Source: Oleispira sp963933055 | Lineage (GTDB): Bacteria; Pseudomonadota; Gammaproteobacteria; Pseudomonadales; Oceanobacteraceae | Direction of reading: 5' to 3' | Assembly (NCBI GenBank): GCA_963933055.1 | Contig: CAWVSY010000013.1 | Coordinates: forward strand, 5,387-69,386 | DNA length: 64,000 bases | Shown here: one piece after another, positions 7,717 through 16,999 of the stretch | Layout of the letters: each line of letters begins with the position of its first letter | Position numbering within the stretch: position 1 is the stretch's first letter | Made by a program: the position numbers and the translations under genes | Notes under the pieces: generated by a model | Databases searched by the model: none | Told to the model about the DNA's origin: nothing | Seen by the model: the letters and a program-made list of their open reading frames with translations, nothing else

Positions 7717-9429
7717 ATGGAAAATGCGGTAGCGACTCCTAACCCTTCTTCATCCAATGCCGATGCTGGTACTGATTTAGCCGTTGACGATTCTATTGAT
7801 GAGTTAGAGCAAAATGTTCACCCTGTGGTGGCGGGCTTTAATAAATTATCAATTGTACGACAGGGAGCAATTTTAGGAGGTTTGGCATTAGCGGTTGCGC
7901 TAACCGTTTCTATTTTTATTTGGTCAAAAGAGCCTAACTATAAACCGCTGATTAATCGTATGCAGGATTATAACGCGCAAGAAATTATTGAAGTTTTACA
8001 GCGTGAAGGCATTGAGTTTGAAATTGATCCATCATCGCAAGTTCTAATGGTACGTGCCGATGAAATACACGATGCGCGCTTGAAGTTGGCCGCCGCTAGC
8101 TTGATTGATGATAAAACGGTGGGCTTAGAATTATTGGATAATGAATCTAATTTAGGTACCAGTCATTTTATTGAAACAGCCCGCTATCGTCGCGGTTTAG
8201 AGGGCGAATTGGCGCGGACCATTGCGAGTGTACAAGCGATTCGTAATGCGCGTGTGCATTTAGCCATTCCTAAGCAATCTGTTTTTGTTCGAGATCATCG
8301 CAAACCAAGAGCTTCGGTCTTTTTGGAATTATACGCAGGGGCTAATTTACATAAAGATCAGGTTGAAGCCATTGTAAATCTTGTTTCTTCTTCGATCAGC
8401 GAAATGGATAAAGGCGCTGTTTCCGTCGTTGATCAAAAAGGCAATCTGCTATCGAAGATCAAAAATGATAATCAAGAAATGTTGGCGACTAAGCAGCTGC
8501 AATATACGGAACGCGTTGAAGACTCTATTAGCGCTCGAGTTAACAGTATTTTAAAACCGGTATTAGGTGTCGAAAATTATAAAGCAGAGGTTTCAGCGGA
8601 TATCGATTTTACTGTGGTTGAGCAATCGGAAGAAATTTTTAATCCAGATCTTATTGCTATTCGCAGTGAGCAATTGATTGATCAGCGAACGGTTAATGCG
8701 AAAGATGGAGGCATTCCAGGCGCATTATCGAATCAGCCTCCCGGTGAGGCCGCTGCACCAGAGCAAATAGATCCTGCGACAGGCGAGCCTATTGTTCCTA
8801 TGGAAAAACGCAGTGAAACAACACGTAATTATGAAGTCGATCGCACCATCAGCTACAAACAGCAGCAAGTCGGAAAAATCAATCGTCTAACCGTTGCCGT
8901 TGTCGTGAACGACAAAGAATCGATCAATGCTGAAACAGGCGACATTCAATTTTTACCTTGGGCGGAAACCGACTTAGATCGTTTAGAAATATTGGTTAAA
9001 GATGCAGTTGGTTTTAATGCTGCAAGAGGGGATAGTATTAATGTCATTAATTCGCCTTTTATGGGTAAAGGCGAAGTTGGACTTGGCAGCCCTGAATTTT
9101 GGACTCAGCCTTGGTTTTGGGAAATCATGAAGCAGGTGCTGGCGGGTCTCTTCTTACTGGTGCTCATCTTTGGCGTTATTCGTCCTACCATTAAGAGCAT
9201 TGCCAATAACGGTAAGGATGAAGATGATCTAGGCTTGGATGAGCTGTCGGATGCTGAAGATCAGTTTGATGAAGATCGAGTAACCCTATCAGGAGCGGAT
9301 GATTTTATTCTTCCTGGCGCTTCTGAAAGCTTTGAGCGACAGCTGGATGCATTAAAAGGCTTAATTGCCGAAGACCCTGCTCGAGTTGCTCAATTGGTTA
9401 TCTCATGGATCAATAACGGCGATGACTAG
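7717..9429 (+). CDS. fliF: flagellar MS-ring protein FliF
   Basis: A 570-residue inner-membrane ring protein of normal length. It has a first membrane helix around residues 48-68 (GAILGGLALAVALTVSIFIW), a periplasmic ring-building region with the conserved YKPLINRM and ARVHLAIPK blocks, and a second helix near residue 475 (VLAGLFLLVLIFGVIRP). A cytoplasmic tail ends with the acidic FliG-binding helix (FERQLDALKGLIAEDPARVAQL). It is the housing for the export gate. Starts 15 bp after fliE. Confidence 0.97.
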   Translation: MENAVATPNPSSSNADAGTDLAVDDSIDELEQNVHPVVAGFNKLSIVRQGAILGGLALAVALTVSIFIWSKEPNYKPLINRMQDYNAQEIIEVLQREGIEFEIDPSSQVLMVRADEIHDARLKLAAASLIDDKTVGLELLDNESNLGTSHFIETARYRRGLEGELARTIASVQAIRNARVHLAIPKQSVFVRDHRKPRASVFLELYAGANLHKDQVEAIVNLVSSSISEMDKGAVSVVDQKGNLLSKIKNDNQEMLATKQLQYTERVEDSISARVNSILKPVLGVENYKAEVSADIDFTVVEQSEEIFNPDLIAIRSEQLIDQRTVNAKDGGIPGALSNQPPGEAAAPEQIDPATGEPIVPMEKRSETTRNYEVDRTISYKQQQVGKINRLTVAVVVNDKESINAETGDIQFLPWAETDLDRLEILVKDAVGFNAARGDSINVINSPFMGKGEVGLGSPEFWTQPWFWEIMKQVLAGLFLLVLIFGVIRPTIKSIANNGKDEDDLGLDELSDAEDQFDEDRVTLSGADDFILPGASESFERQLDALKGLIAEDPARVAQLVISWINNGDD

Positions 9430-9476
9430 CATGATTAAACGAATAGCCGTCAAGATGATTAAGGTGCAGAAATATA

Positions 9477-10514
9477 ATGCCTGACAATATGCCAGCACAG
9501 ACAAACCAGAAAGAGTTATTAGCGAATCTTTCTCGAATAGAGCGTGCTTCTATTTTATTGATGAGTTTGGGTGAAAAAGACGCCGCTGAAATTCTGAAAC
9601 ACATGGGTCCTAAAGAAGTACAAAAAGTAGGTACTTCGATGGCGACGCTAAAAGATGTGCGCCAAGAACAAGTTGAAGGTGTTGTTCTAGAATTTTTAGA
9701 GGCCGTGAGTGGCCAAACGGGCATGGGATTGGGATCAGATGACTATATCCGTAATATGCTTAAGCAAGCGCTAGGCGACGATAAAGCGGGCGCGTTAATT
9801 GATCGTATTTTATTGGGCGGCAGTACCACCGGTTTAGATTCTTTGAAATGGATGGAGTCACGCCAAGTAGCCGATCTTATTCGTCATGAGCACCCACAGA
9901 TTCAAGCCATTGTTATTTCCTATCTAGATCCTGATCAATCGGCAGAGATTTTATCGAACTTTGATGAAAAAGTGCGCCTCGATATTATTATGCGTGTGGC
10001 GGCGTTAGAAGCGGTTCAGCCTGCGGCACTGCAAGAATTGAACGATATTTTAGAGCGTCAATTCTCGGGTAAAGCCGGTACTCAGACGCAAACGATGGGT
10101 GGGGTTAAAGTGGCTGCCAGTATTGTTAACTTGGTGGATAGCACCATTGCAAATGACCTGCTTGAGCAGATTAAAGAAAGTGATGAAGACATGGGGAATC
10201 AGATTCAAGACTTAATGTTTGTCTTTGATAACTTAATTGATGTTGATGATCGAGGCATTCAAGCCTTAATGCGTGAAGTTTCAACCGATTTATTAGTCGT
10301 TGCATTGAAAGGCGCAGATAACGCGGTACAAGAGAAAATATTTAAGAACATGTCTAAGCGTGCCGCAGAATTGCTCCGCGATGATCTAGAGGCAAAAGGC
10401 CCGATGAAGGTCAGTGAAGTTGAAGGTGCGCAAAAAGAAATTCTTACTATTGCTCGTCGTTTGGCGGACGCTGGCGAGATGATCTTAGGAGGAGGTGGTG
10501 AGGCTATGGTGTAA
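9477..10514 (+). CDS. fliG: flagellar motor switch protein FliG
   Basis: A 345-residue switch protein with FliG N, middle and C domains. The N domain (ASILLMSLGEKDAAEILKHM) binds FliF, the middle domain carries the EHPQ motif (RHEHPQIQAIVISYL), and the C-terminal torque helix (MREVSTDLLVVALKGA) faces the stator. It converts stator force into rotation and passes on the CheY signal from FliM. Length and motifs are ordinary. It follows fliF after 47 bp with an AAGGTG ribosome site. Confidence 0.97.
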   Translation: MPDNMPAQTNQKELLANLSRIERASILLMSLGEKDAAEILKHMGPKEVQKVGTSMATLKDVRQEQVEGVVLEFLEAVSGQTGMGLGSDDYIRNMLKQALGDDKAGALIDRILLGGSTTGLDSLKWMESRQVADLIRHEHPQIQAIVISYLDPDQSAEILSNFDEKVRLDIIMRVAALEAVQPAALQELNDILERQFSGKAGTQTQTMGGVKVAASIVNLVDSTIANDLLEQIKESDEDMGNQIQDLMFVFDNLIDVDDRGIQALMREVSTDLLVVALKGADNAVQEKIFKNMSKRAAELLRDDLEAKGPMKVSEVEGAQKEILTIARRLADAGEMILGGGGEAMV

Positions 10515-10517
10515 ACC

Positions 10518-11507
10518 ATGTTGCCGCTTACGATTATGAATGATGCTATCGATTCTATAGATCCAGAGGAAGAAGAGTTTAAAGCCGGTAGTGAAGATAT
10601 CGAAATTAAACCTTGGGATTTGCCCTATTGGCGGGGTGGCCCAGTTAAAGACGATGCTCATTCTGAAGTTCCTGAAACGATGGAAGAAGAGGTTGAAGTC
10701 GTCGAGCCGATAACCGTTGAAGAACTTGAAGCCATTCGCAGTGAAGGGTATGAAGAAGGCTTTCTACAGGGCCTGAATGAAGGTCGAGAAAAAGGCGAAG
10801 CTGAAGGTAAAAAACAAGGGTTAATCGACGGCAAAGAAGCAGGCTGTCAAGAAGGTAAGCAAGAAGGCAATCGTATTGGTTTTGAAGCGGGACAAGCTGA
10901 AGGGCTCGCCGCAGGTAAAGAAGAAATTACGTTAGCCGCCGATAATTTGGCAAAAGTGGTGAAGCAGTTAGAGCAACGCTTAAGTGAAAAAGATGCGGCA
11001 CTGCCGCAGGTACTCAGTCAGCTTATTAAAACAGCGTGCGAAACGATTATTGAAAGAGAATTACAGCAAGGCGACGATCAGATTGTCAATAAAGTGACTG
11101 CTGCTCTTAAGCAGTTGCCAGGTGGTGCAGAAAATATTCAAGTATTTGTGAGTCGCAGTGATGCCGTTTATTTAGAACAGGGGTTAACCTATTTAGGTCA
11201 ACAGGTCGATTTTGAAATAGATGATGCTCTTGTTACTGGCAGTGCCCGAATTACGACTAAGCAATCTTTAATTGAGTTTAGTCACCAAGAACGCATGCAG
11301 AAAGTATTCGAATTAATTGATTCGCAATGTGAAAAACTCGATTTAACCGATATTGAAGGTGAGCAACAAGAAGAGCCAGCAGATGAAGTTGTCGAGGAAA
11401 CTGAAATAGCAGAAAGCGTATCAGAAGACGTAGCACCAGAAGAACATGACCAGGAAGAAGACGATGAAGCGCTGGATGATGACGCCAGCGAAGGTGATTC
11501 GTTGTGA
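10518..11507 (+). CDS. fliH: flagellar export ATPase regulator FliH
   Basis: A 329-residue partner of the FliI ATPase. An N-terminal Trp-containing segment (IKPWDLPYWRGG) resembles the part of FliH that docks on FlhA and the C ring. Residues about 75-140 have the family's GxxxG-type repeats (EGYEEGFLQGLNEG and following). The C-terminal domain binds FliI. Beyond it is an unusual strongly acidic tail of about 55 residues rich in Glu and Asp. The start at 10518 is three bases after the fliG stop; an in-frame ATG at 10536 is an alternative. The stop overlaps the fliI GTG by four bases. Confidence 0.92.
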   Translation: MLPLTIMNDAIDSIDPEEEEFKAGSEDIEIKPWDLPYWRGGPVKDDAHSEVPETMEEEVEVVEPITVEELEAIRSEGYEEGFLQGLNEGREKGEAEGKKQGLIDGKEAGCQEGKQEGNRIGFEAGQAEGLAAGKEEITLAADNLAKVVKQLEQRLSEKDAALPQVLSQLIKTACETIIERELQQGDDQIVNKVTAALKQLPGGAENIQVFVSRSDAVYLEQGLTYLGQQVDFEIDDALVTGSARITTKQSLIEFSHQERMQKVFELIDSQCEKLDLTDIEGEQQEEPADEVVEETEIAESVSEDVAPEEHDQEEDDEALDDDASEGDSL

Positions 11508-12865
11508 GCTTAAGCGACCAGCTAAAAACCATTGACCTCGACAGTTTATCATTAAAGAAAAAAGCCAGTGGCAGGCTGATTCGGATGGTGGGTTTAACAC
11601 TAGAAGCTGAAGGTTTGGTGGTCAAAGTCGGCGATCGCTGCATGGTAGAGCGTGAAGACGATAGTAATATCGAAGCAGAAGTCGTTGGCTTCGATGGCAG
11701 CCGTGTATTTTTAATGCCGATTGAGCAAGTTGATGGTTTGCAGGCAGGGGCTAAGGTCAGCCCACTCAGCGGCTCTGATGGCGTACCTGTTGGTTTCCAG
11801 CTATTAGGGCGAGTTGTTGATGGTATCGGACGTCCACTGGATGGCAAAGGCCCTTTACACGCCGAACAGGGTTCATTGCAGGGCGAACAAATAAATCCTC
11901 TGCATCGTGACCCTATTCGAACAACATTGGATGTTGGTTTACGTTCCATTAATGCATTATTAACCGTCGGTCGTGGTCAGCGAATCGGTTTGTTTGCGGG
12001 TAGTGGTGTGGGTAAAAGTATGCTGTTAGGCATGATGACCCGTTTTACCGAAGCGGATATTACGGTCGTGGGGTTGATCGGCGAGCGTGGACGAGAAGTA
12101 AAAGAATTTATTGATGAAATCTTAGGTGAAGAAGGCATGAAGCGTTCGGTTGTGATTGCTTCTCCTGCCGATGATGCGCCATTAATGCGCTTAAGAGCGG
12201 CAATGTATTGTACCGCGGTGGCAGAGTATTATCGCAAGCAGGGGAAAAATGTCCTCATGCTGATGGATTCTCTAACACGTTATGCACAAGCTCAGCGAGA
12301 AATCGCTCTGGCCGTAGGCGAGCCTCCAGCAACCAAAGGTTATCCGCCATCGGTATTTACTAAAATTCCTAAATTAGTTGAACGAGCAGGTAATGGTGAA
12401 GCGGGAGGTGGATCGATCACGGCTTTTTATACTGTGCTGAGTGAAGGGGATGATTTACAGGACCCTGTGGCCGATGCTAGCCGAGCGATTCTTGATGGCC
12501 ATATCGTATTATCACGAAAGCTTGCGGATGAAGGGCACTATCCTGCGATTGATATTGAAGCGTCTATCAGTCGTGCGATGCCGCAAATTGTGCCACCAGA
12601 ATGGCTGCGTAAAGCCCAAATGTTGCGCCAGTTATATGCACACTATCAAGAAAATAAAGACTTGGTCAGTGTTGGTGCTTATCAGGCAGGATCTGATCCT
12701 ACGTTGGATTTAGCGATTAATCGAATGCCTTTAATTCAAAAATTCTTACAGCAAGATCTTAACGAATGCGCCAAAATTGGTGAAAGTTTAGAGCGATTGA
12801 ATGAGATTTTGCCAGATGTACCGCAAACAGCGAATGCGGATCCTCAAACGATGGCAAATGGATAA
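11504..12865 (+). CDS. fliI: flagellum-specific export ATPase FliI
   Basis: A 453-residue hexameric ATPase of the F1-beta family. It has Walker A GLFAGSGVGKS, the GERGREVKEF block, Walker B NVLMLMDSLTRYAQAQREIA and the GEPPATKGYPPSVF loop. It delivers and unfolds export substrates at the FlhAB gate. Translation starts at GTG inside the fliH stop (GTGA overlap), implying coupling to FliH synthesis. Length is normal. Confidence 0.97.
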   Translation: MSLSDQLKTIDLDSLSLKKKASGRLIRMVGLTLEAEGLVVKVGDRCMVEREDDSNIEAEVVGFDGSRVFLMPIEQVDGLQAGAKVSPLSGSDGVPVGFQLLGRVVDGIGRPLDGKGPLHAEQGSLQGEQINPLHRDPIRTTLDVGLRSINALLTVGRGQRIGLFAGSGVGKSMLLGMMTRFTEADITVVGLIGERGREVKEFIDEILGEEGMKRSVVIASPADDAPLMRLRAAMYCTAVAEYYRKQGKNVLMLMDSLTRYAQAQREIALAVGEPPATKGYPPSVFTKIPKLVERAGNGEAGGGSITAFYTVLSEGDDLQDPVADASRAILDGHIVLSRKLADEGHYPAIDIEASISRAMPQIVPPEWLRKAQMLRQLYAHYQENKDLVSVGAYQAGSDPTLDLAINRMPLIQKFLQQDLNECAKIGESLERLNEILPDVPQTANADPQTMANG

Positions 12866-12868
12866 CCC

Positions 12869-13318
12869 ATGAGCAAGCAACGCGTTAAGCGCCTACAGTT
12901 TGTTTTGGCCATGGCAGAAGAGAAAGAAAAAACAGACCTTAAAAGCTGGGGCATTTATCAGCAGAAATTGCTGCAAGAACAAGAAAAGCTGACTCAGCTT
13001 GATCAATATATGGCGGAGTATCGTAGCAGCTTAACCAGCCAGCAAACTGTTGCCATTCGAGGTGGCCAAATACAAAATACCATTGCTTTTATCGAACAGA
13101 TTAAAGATGCCAGTGGACATCAGCAGCAGCAAATCAACTTGGTTGAACAGCAGGCAGAGGGTGCTCAGCGAGTCTATCTGGCCTCACGTTCAAAAGCACA
13201 GGCATTACGCACACTTATAGAAAAGCTTAATTCACAACTGGCCGCGACGGCCGAAAAACAGGACCAAAAGCTGATGGATGAGTTTGCCGCTCGCAGCGCA
13301 AGAAATAGAAGTCTATAA
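12869..13318 (+). CDS. fliJ: flagellar export protein FliJ
   Basis: A 149-residue, almost fully alpha-helical, Gln/Lys/Glu-rich coiled coil, as expected for FliJ. FliJ sits in the FliI hexamer as a gamma-subunit-like stalk and recycles chaperones. It starts three bases after fliI and is the last gene of the fliE unit. Two copies of TATAAATAG flank its stop. The 137-bp gap that follows contains no terminator, only a weak FliA-like site. Confidence 0.92.
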   Translation: MSKQRVKRLQFVLAMAEEKEKTDLKSWGIYQQKLLQEQEKLTQLDQYMAEYRSSLTSQQTVAIRGGQIQNTIAFIEQIKDASGHQQQQINLVEQQAEGAQRVYLASRSKAQALRTLIEKLNSQLAATAEKQDQKLMDEFAARSARNRSL

Positions 13319-13393
13319 ATAGAGGCTTATAAATAGCGTAATTCAGCCATCAAGAAAAATAAAATCAGTCGACCTCTCCTAAATTTCCCATCT

Positions 13394-13421
13394 TAATGAG
13401 CAGCTTTCAAATAGCCGTCTA
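13394..13421 (+). promoter_or_regulatory. possible weak sigma-28 promoter before the STAS-che cluster
   Basis: GCCGTCTA (13414-13421) resembles the -10 used at fliS. A poor -35 (TAATGAGC) sits 12 rather than 11 bases upstream. It is the only recognisable promoter-like site between fliJ and the second chemosensory cluster. Confidence 0.28.
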
Positions 13422-13455
13422 TTCTTATAATAAATGAAAATAGAATTGGAATGAT

Positions 13456-13749
13456 ATGCCTGAGGCAAAGCAAATTGAATGCGGTGAACGCATGACTATT
13501 GAGCACGTAGAGAGCTTATACAGTCAGCTAGAGGCAGCAGCACAAGAAAATGATTACATCGAATTAATTGCCGATCGTGTTCAGCAATGTGATACCGCTT
13601 CGCTTCAACTCATCTTAGCTTTGCTACGCATGTCAAAAGAACAAGGACATACCGTTAAATGGGTGAAACCTTCTCCTGCAATTCTAAATGTGGCTCAGCT
13701 CTTAGGGCTTACAGAGCCACTTGATTTAACACACCCTATTACGCAGTAG
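13456..13749 (+). CDS. STAS-domain protein at the head of the second chemosensory cluster
   Basis: A 97-residue stand-alone STAS domain. The phospho-switch loop reads CDTASLQLILALL, like the D-(S/T)-x-S-x-Q/L-L motif of anti-anti-sigma factors. Similar small STAS genes head cheY-cheA-cheW-type clusters in other gammaproteobacteria, where their role is not settled. It is followed by cheY after 19 bp and is clearly co-transcribed. It differs from the second STAS protein at 22163, which belongs to a partner-switch set. Its kinase partner, if any, is not evident. Confidence 0.85.
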   Translation: MPEAKQIECGERMTIEHVESLYSQLEAAAQENDYIELIADRVQQCDTASLQLILALLRMSKEQGHTVKWVKPSPAILNVAQLLGLTEPLDLTHPITQ

Positions 13750-13768
13750 TTATTTAAGGAGTACGCCA

Positions 13769-14131
13769 ATGGCAAGCATTCTAGCAGTAGACGATTCAGC
13801 ATCAATGCGACAAATGGTCGCTTTCACATTGAAAGGTGCGGGCTATGACGTTGAAGAAGCATGTGATGGTAGCGAAGCCCTAGGCATTGCTAAAAACAAA
13901 AAATTTGATCTTGTTTTATCCGACGTCAACATGCCAGTGATGGACGGTATTGAATTGGTTTCTGAGTTAAGAAAGTTGAGTGAATATAAGTTTGTGCCCG
14001 TGCTTATGTTAACGACAGAATCTGCAGGCGATAAAAAAATGGCAGGTAAAAAAGCCGGTGCGACAGGCTGGATTGTAAAGCCTTTTAATCCAGAGCAATT
14101 GCTAAATACTATCAAGAAAGTTTTAGGCTAA
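13769..14131 (+). CDS. cheY: CheY-like response regulator of the second chemosensory system
   Basis: A single receiver domain of 120 residues. The acid pocket is D8/D9, the phosphoacceptor is D52 (LVLSDVNMPVMDG), the switch Thr is T82 or T83 and the conserved Lys is K104 (WIVKPF). There is no output domain. It is distinct in sequence from the primary CheY at 37207 and lies directly before its own cheA (5 bp), so it is the likely phosphotransfer target of that kinase. Whether it touches the motor or another target cannot be read from sequence. The ribosome site is AAGGAG. Confidence 0.92.
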   Translation: MASILAVDDSASMRQMVAFTLKGAGYDVEEACDGSEALGIAKNKKFDLVLSDVNMPVMDGIELVSELRKLSEYKFVPVLMLTTESAGDKKMAGKKAGATGWIVKPFNPEQLLNTIKKVLG

Positions 14132-14136
14132 TTATT

Positions 14137-16362
14137 ATGAGCATTGATCTCTCACAATTTCACCAAGTCTTCTTTGAGGAAAGCTTTGAAGGTTTGGATA
14201 ATATGGAATCCAGCTTGTTAGCATTGGATTTGAATGAAGTTGATGCAGAAACAATCAATACCATCTTTCGTGCAGCGCACTCCATCAAAGGTGGGGCTGG
14301 AACCTTTGGTTTTCAGCAAGTATCAAGCTTCACGCATGTTGTCGAAACCTTATTGGATGAAATACGCTCAGGTGATCGCCATATCACTCAAGAACATATC
14401 GATTTATTTTTAGAATGTGTTGATTGCCTGCGCGGATTAATGAGTGATTTACAAGCAGGTTCTGAACCTGATATGACGCAAGCAGATAGCTTAAAAAGCC
14501 AATTTGAGGCCATTTTAGCCAATGCTGATGGTAATGATGATGCTTTGCCTGCTGATAATTTAGCGGCTGACGACGTAGGCTCTGGTTCAGAAGACGAGTC
14601 TCACTCGTTAATACACAGCAGTGCAGTAACAGGCTGGAAGATTGAGTTTTTACCTTGTGAAGACGTGCTCTGCACAGGAAATGAACCTTATCGCATGTTT
14701 CGTGAGTTGCAGGATTTAGCCGAAGCAGAAGATGGCGGAAAAATAGAAGTCATTCCTCATTTAGAGAAGCTGCCAGCATTCTCTGAGATGCATCCTGAAA
14801 TGTGCTATCTATCTTGGACGCTTTATATTTATGCCGATATTGAATTATCGGATATGGAAGAAATTTTTGAATGGGTCGTTGATGACTGCGAGATTCGCTA
14901 TCAGCGTTTATCAGAGTCGCCTGCTGACATCAATGCAGAGATCGAGATCGATGCTTTAGAGCAGACGGAAAATGATTCCATTATTGATGAAGAAATTACG
15001 TCGGCTAATGTGGTCGTTCCTGTTATTGAATCTTCAGGTATTGAACCTTCAATTCCTGAGGCTCCAATTACAGAAGCTCCAGTTACAGAAGCTCCTCAAC
15101 TTGAGCAGAAATCAGAACCAAAATCAGAACAAAAAGTAGCCCCGAAACAGAAAGCAAAAACCACAGAAAATACGTCTATTAGAGTATCTATCGACAAAAT
15201 TGATGGCTTAATCAATATGGTGGGAGAACTTGTAATTACTCAGTCCATGCTCGGTCAGCTTGGCCAAGAATTTACCATGGATCGCTTACAGCGTTTACAA
15301 GAAGGACTTTCTCAACTCGAACAAAATACTCGAGAGCTACAAGAAAGTGTGATGAAAATTCGCATGCTTCCTATCAGCTTTGCGTTTAGCCGTTTTCCTC
15401 GTTTGGTCCGTGATTTAAGTAAGCAGCTAGGGAAGCAAGTCGATTTAGTGATGTTAGGTGAAAATACTGAACTTGATAAAACGGTAATGGAAAAAATTGG
15501 TGATCCTCTCGTTCACCTAGTACGGAACTCTTTAGATCATGGGCTTGAGTGTGCAGAAGAACGGATCGTTAACGGAAAATCTAGAAACGGCACGATAACA
15601 CTGAACGCTTATCACCATGGCGGCAATATTGTCATAGAGGTGAAAGATGACGGCGCAGGATTAAATAAGGATCGAATTCGCAGCAAAGCGATTGAAAAAG
15701 GCCTAATTCAGCAAGACGATCCGTTATCCGATTCACAAATCTACGATTTAATATTTCAAGCAGGTTTTTCGACAGCCGATGTTGTTAGCGATGTCTCTGG
15801 CCGAGGTGTAGGCATGGATGTTGTGCGCCGCAATATTGCAGAGCTTAATGGTTCTATCGAAGTAACCTCTCACCCCGGTAAGGGATCGATATTTTCAATA
15901 AGATTACCACTGACGCTTGCTATTCTTGATGGTCAGTTAGTAAAAGTTGGCAAAGAAGTTTACATCTTTCCATTGGTTTCTATTGTTGAGTCCATTCAAT
16001 TAGAAAAACACATGCTCAATAATATTACTGGCAGCCAGTATGTTATGCAGCTTCGTGATGATTACATTCCGATACTGTGCCTGCAGGATATTTTTAATAC
16101 GGGCGCTGAAAAGAAAGATTTAGAAGGGGCCATGCTGGTAGTAGTTGAAGGCGATAACGAAAAAATTGGAATTGTTGTCGACGAACTATTAGGCCAGCAG
16201 CAAGTTGTCATTAAAAGCCTCGAACAGAACTACCAAAAAGTTGACTCTATTTCAGGAGCAACGATTTTGGGTGATGGCACGGTCGCGTTAATTGTTGATG
16301 TTTCAGGATTAAATAATAAACCGAGTGATAAAAATCCTGATGATCAAACTCAAGCTGCTTAA
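14137..16362 (+). CDS. cheA: chemotaxis histidine kinase CheA of the second (Che2-like) system
   Basis: A 741-residue class II kinase. P1 has phosphorylated H48 (RAAHSIKGGAGTFGF). Around residues 165-270 is a compact P2-like response-regulator-docking domain (WKIEFLPCEDVLCTG to WVVDDCEIRY). A Pro/Glu/Lys-rich linker follows, then the dimerisation domain, the ATPase domain (LVRNSLDHGLE; DDGAGL; SDVSGRGVGMDVV) and a CheW-like P5. Presence of P2 contrasts with the CheA at 38403, which lacks it. It signals to the neighbouring CheY and CheB and forms arrays with CheW and the PAS receptor downstream. Confidence 0.95.
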   Translation: MSIDLSQFHQVFFEESFEGLDNMESSLLALDLNEVDAETINTIFRAAHSIKGGAGTFGFQQVSSFTHVVETLLDEIRSGDRHITQEHIDLFLECVDCLRGLMSDLQAGSEPDMTQADSLKSQFEAILANADGNDDALPADNLAADDVGSGSEDESHSLIHSSAVTGWKIEFLPCEDVLCTGNEPYRMFRELQDLAEAEDGGKIEVIPHLEKLPAFSEMHPEMCYLSWTLYIYADIELSDMEEIFEWVVDDCEIRYQRLSESPADINAEIEIDALEQTENDSIIDEEITSANVVVPVIESSGIEPSIPEAPITEAPVTEAPQLEQKSEPKSEQKVAPKQKAKTTENTSIRVSIDKIDGLINMVGELVITQSMLGQLGQEFTMDRLQRLQEGLSQLEQNTRELQESVMKIRMLPISFAFSRFPRLVRDLSKQLGKQVDLVMLGENTELDKTVMEKIGDPLVHLVRNSLDHGLECAEERIVNGKSRNGTITLNAYHHGGNIVIEVKDDGAGLNKDRIRSKAIEKGLIQQDDPLSDSQIYDLIFQAGFSTADVVSDVSGRGVGMDVVRRNIAELNGSIEVTSHPGKGSIFSIRLPLTLAILDGQLVKVGKEVYIFPLVSIVESIQLEKHMLNNITGSQYVMQLRDDYIPILCLQDIFNTGAEKKDLEGAMLVVVEGDNEKIGIVVDELLGQQQVVIKSLEQNYQKVDSISGATILGDGTVALIVDVSGLNNKPSDKNPDDQTQAA

Positions 16363-16373
16363 GGAAAAAAGTT

Positions 16374-16910
16374 ATGACAAGTACAGCACAATCAAATAAT
16401 GCCGATGCTGTCTCCGGAGTAAAACCGGATGATGAGCAGCAGTATTTGACGTTTATTATGGCTGATGAAGAATACGGTGTTGATATTCTTGCTGTTCAAG
16501 AAATTCGTGGTTGGGAGCCAACAACGGTTATCCCTAATGCCCCAGATTATATCAAAGGGGTAATAAACCTGAGAGGAACCATTGTTCCTATTATGGATTT
16601 ACGCAGTCGTTTTAATCTAGAGCGGGTTGAATATAGTCCCGTGACTGTGGTGATTATTCTTAAAGTTGAGACCGAGCGTGGCGAAAGAGTCATGGGCATT
16701 GTCGTTGATGCTGTTTCTGATGTTCATTCAATAAAAGATTCTGATACCCGCAATAGTCCTGATTTGATCGAAGATTTAAATACGGAGTTTATCCGCAGCT
16801 TAGTATCGGTTGATGACGGCATGATTATTCTTCTTGATGTTCAGCGACTTTTAACCATTGATAAGCAGTTATTAAATTTAACTTCTAATCAAATGGCCGA
16901 TAACGAATAA
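16374..16910 (+). CDS. cheW: chemotaxis coupling protein CheW of the second system
   Basis: A 178-residue single CheW domain with the usual blocks (EYGVDILAVQEIRGWE, YIKGVINLRGTIVPIMDLR, RSLVSVDDGMIILLDV). It links receptors to CheA in the array. An N-terminal extension of about 22 residues is low-complexity. It lies 11 bp after cheA with an AAGGAAAAA ribosome site and before the only receptor gene of this cluster, so these three likely form a dedicated array. Confidence 0.94.
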   Translation: MTSTAQSNNADAVSGVKPDDEQQYLTFIMADEEYGVDILAVQEIRGWEPTTVIPNAPDYIKGVINLRGTIVPIMDLRSRFNLERVEYSPVTVVIILKVETERGERVMGIVVDAVSDVHSIKDSDTRNSPDLIEDLNTEFIRSLVSVDDGMIILLDVQRLLTIDKQLLNLTSNQMADNE

Positions 16911-16999
16911 ACAAAAGAAAAAAGAATAGCAATAAACTTTAGTTAATGAATTTTATTTATAACTAAAGTATGCACTTGATAATGAACAGGATAAATATC

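Noticed and set aside
9447..9454. GCCGTCAA before fliG as a sigma-28 -10 element
   Set aside because: No -35 box at the right spacing; fliG is inside an operon.
11278..11949. Minus-strand 223-residue open frame opposite fliH/fliI
   Set aside because: It lies antisense to two certain genes and its composition (Ser/Pro/Arg/Leu-rich) reflects the codon pattern of the sense strand.
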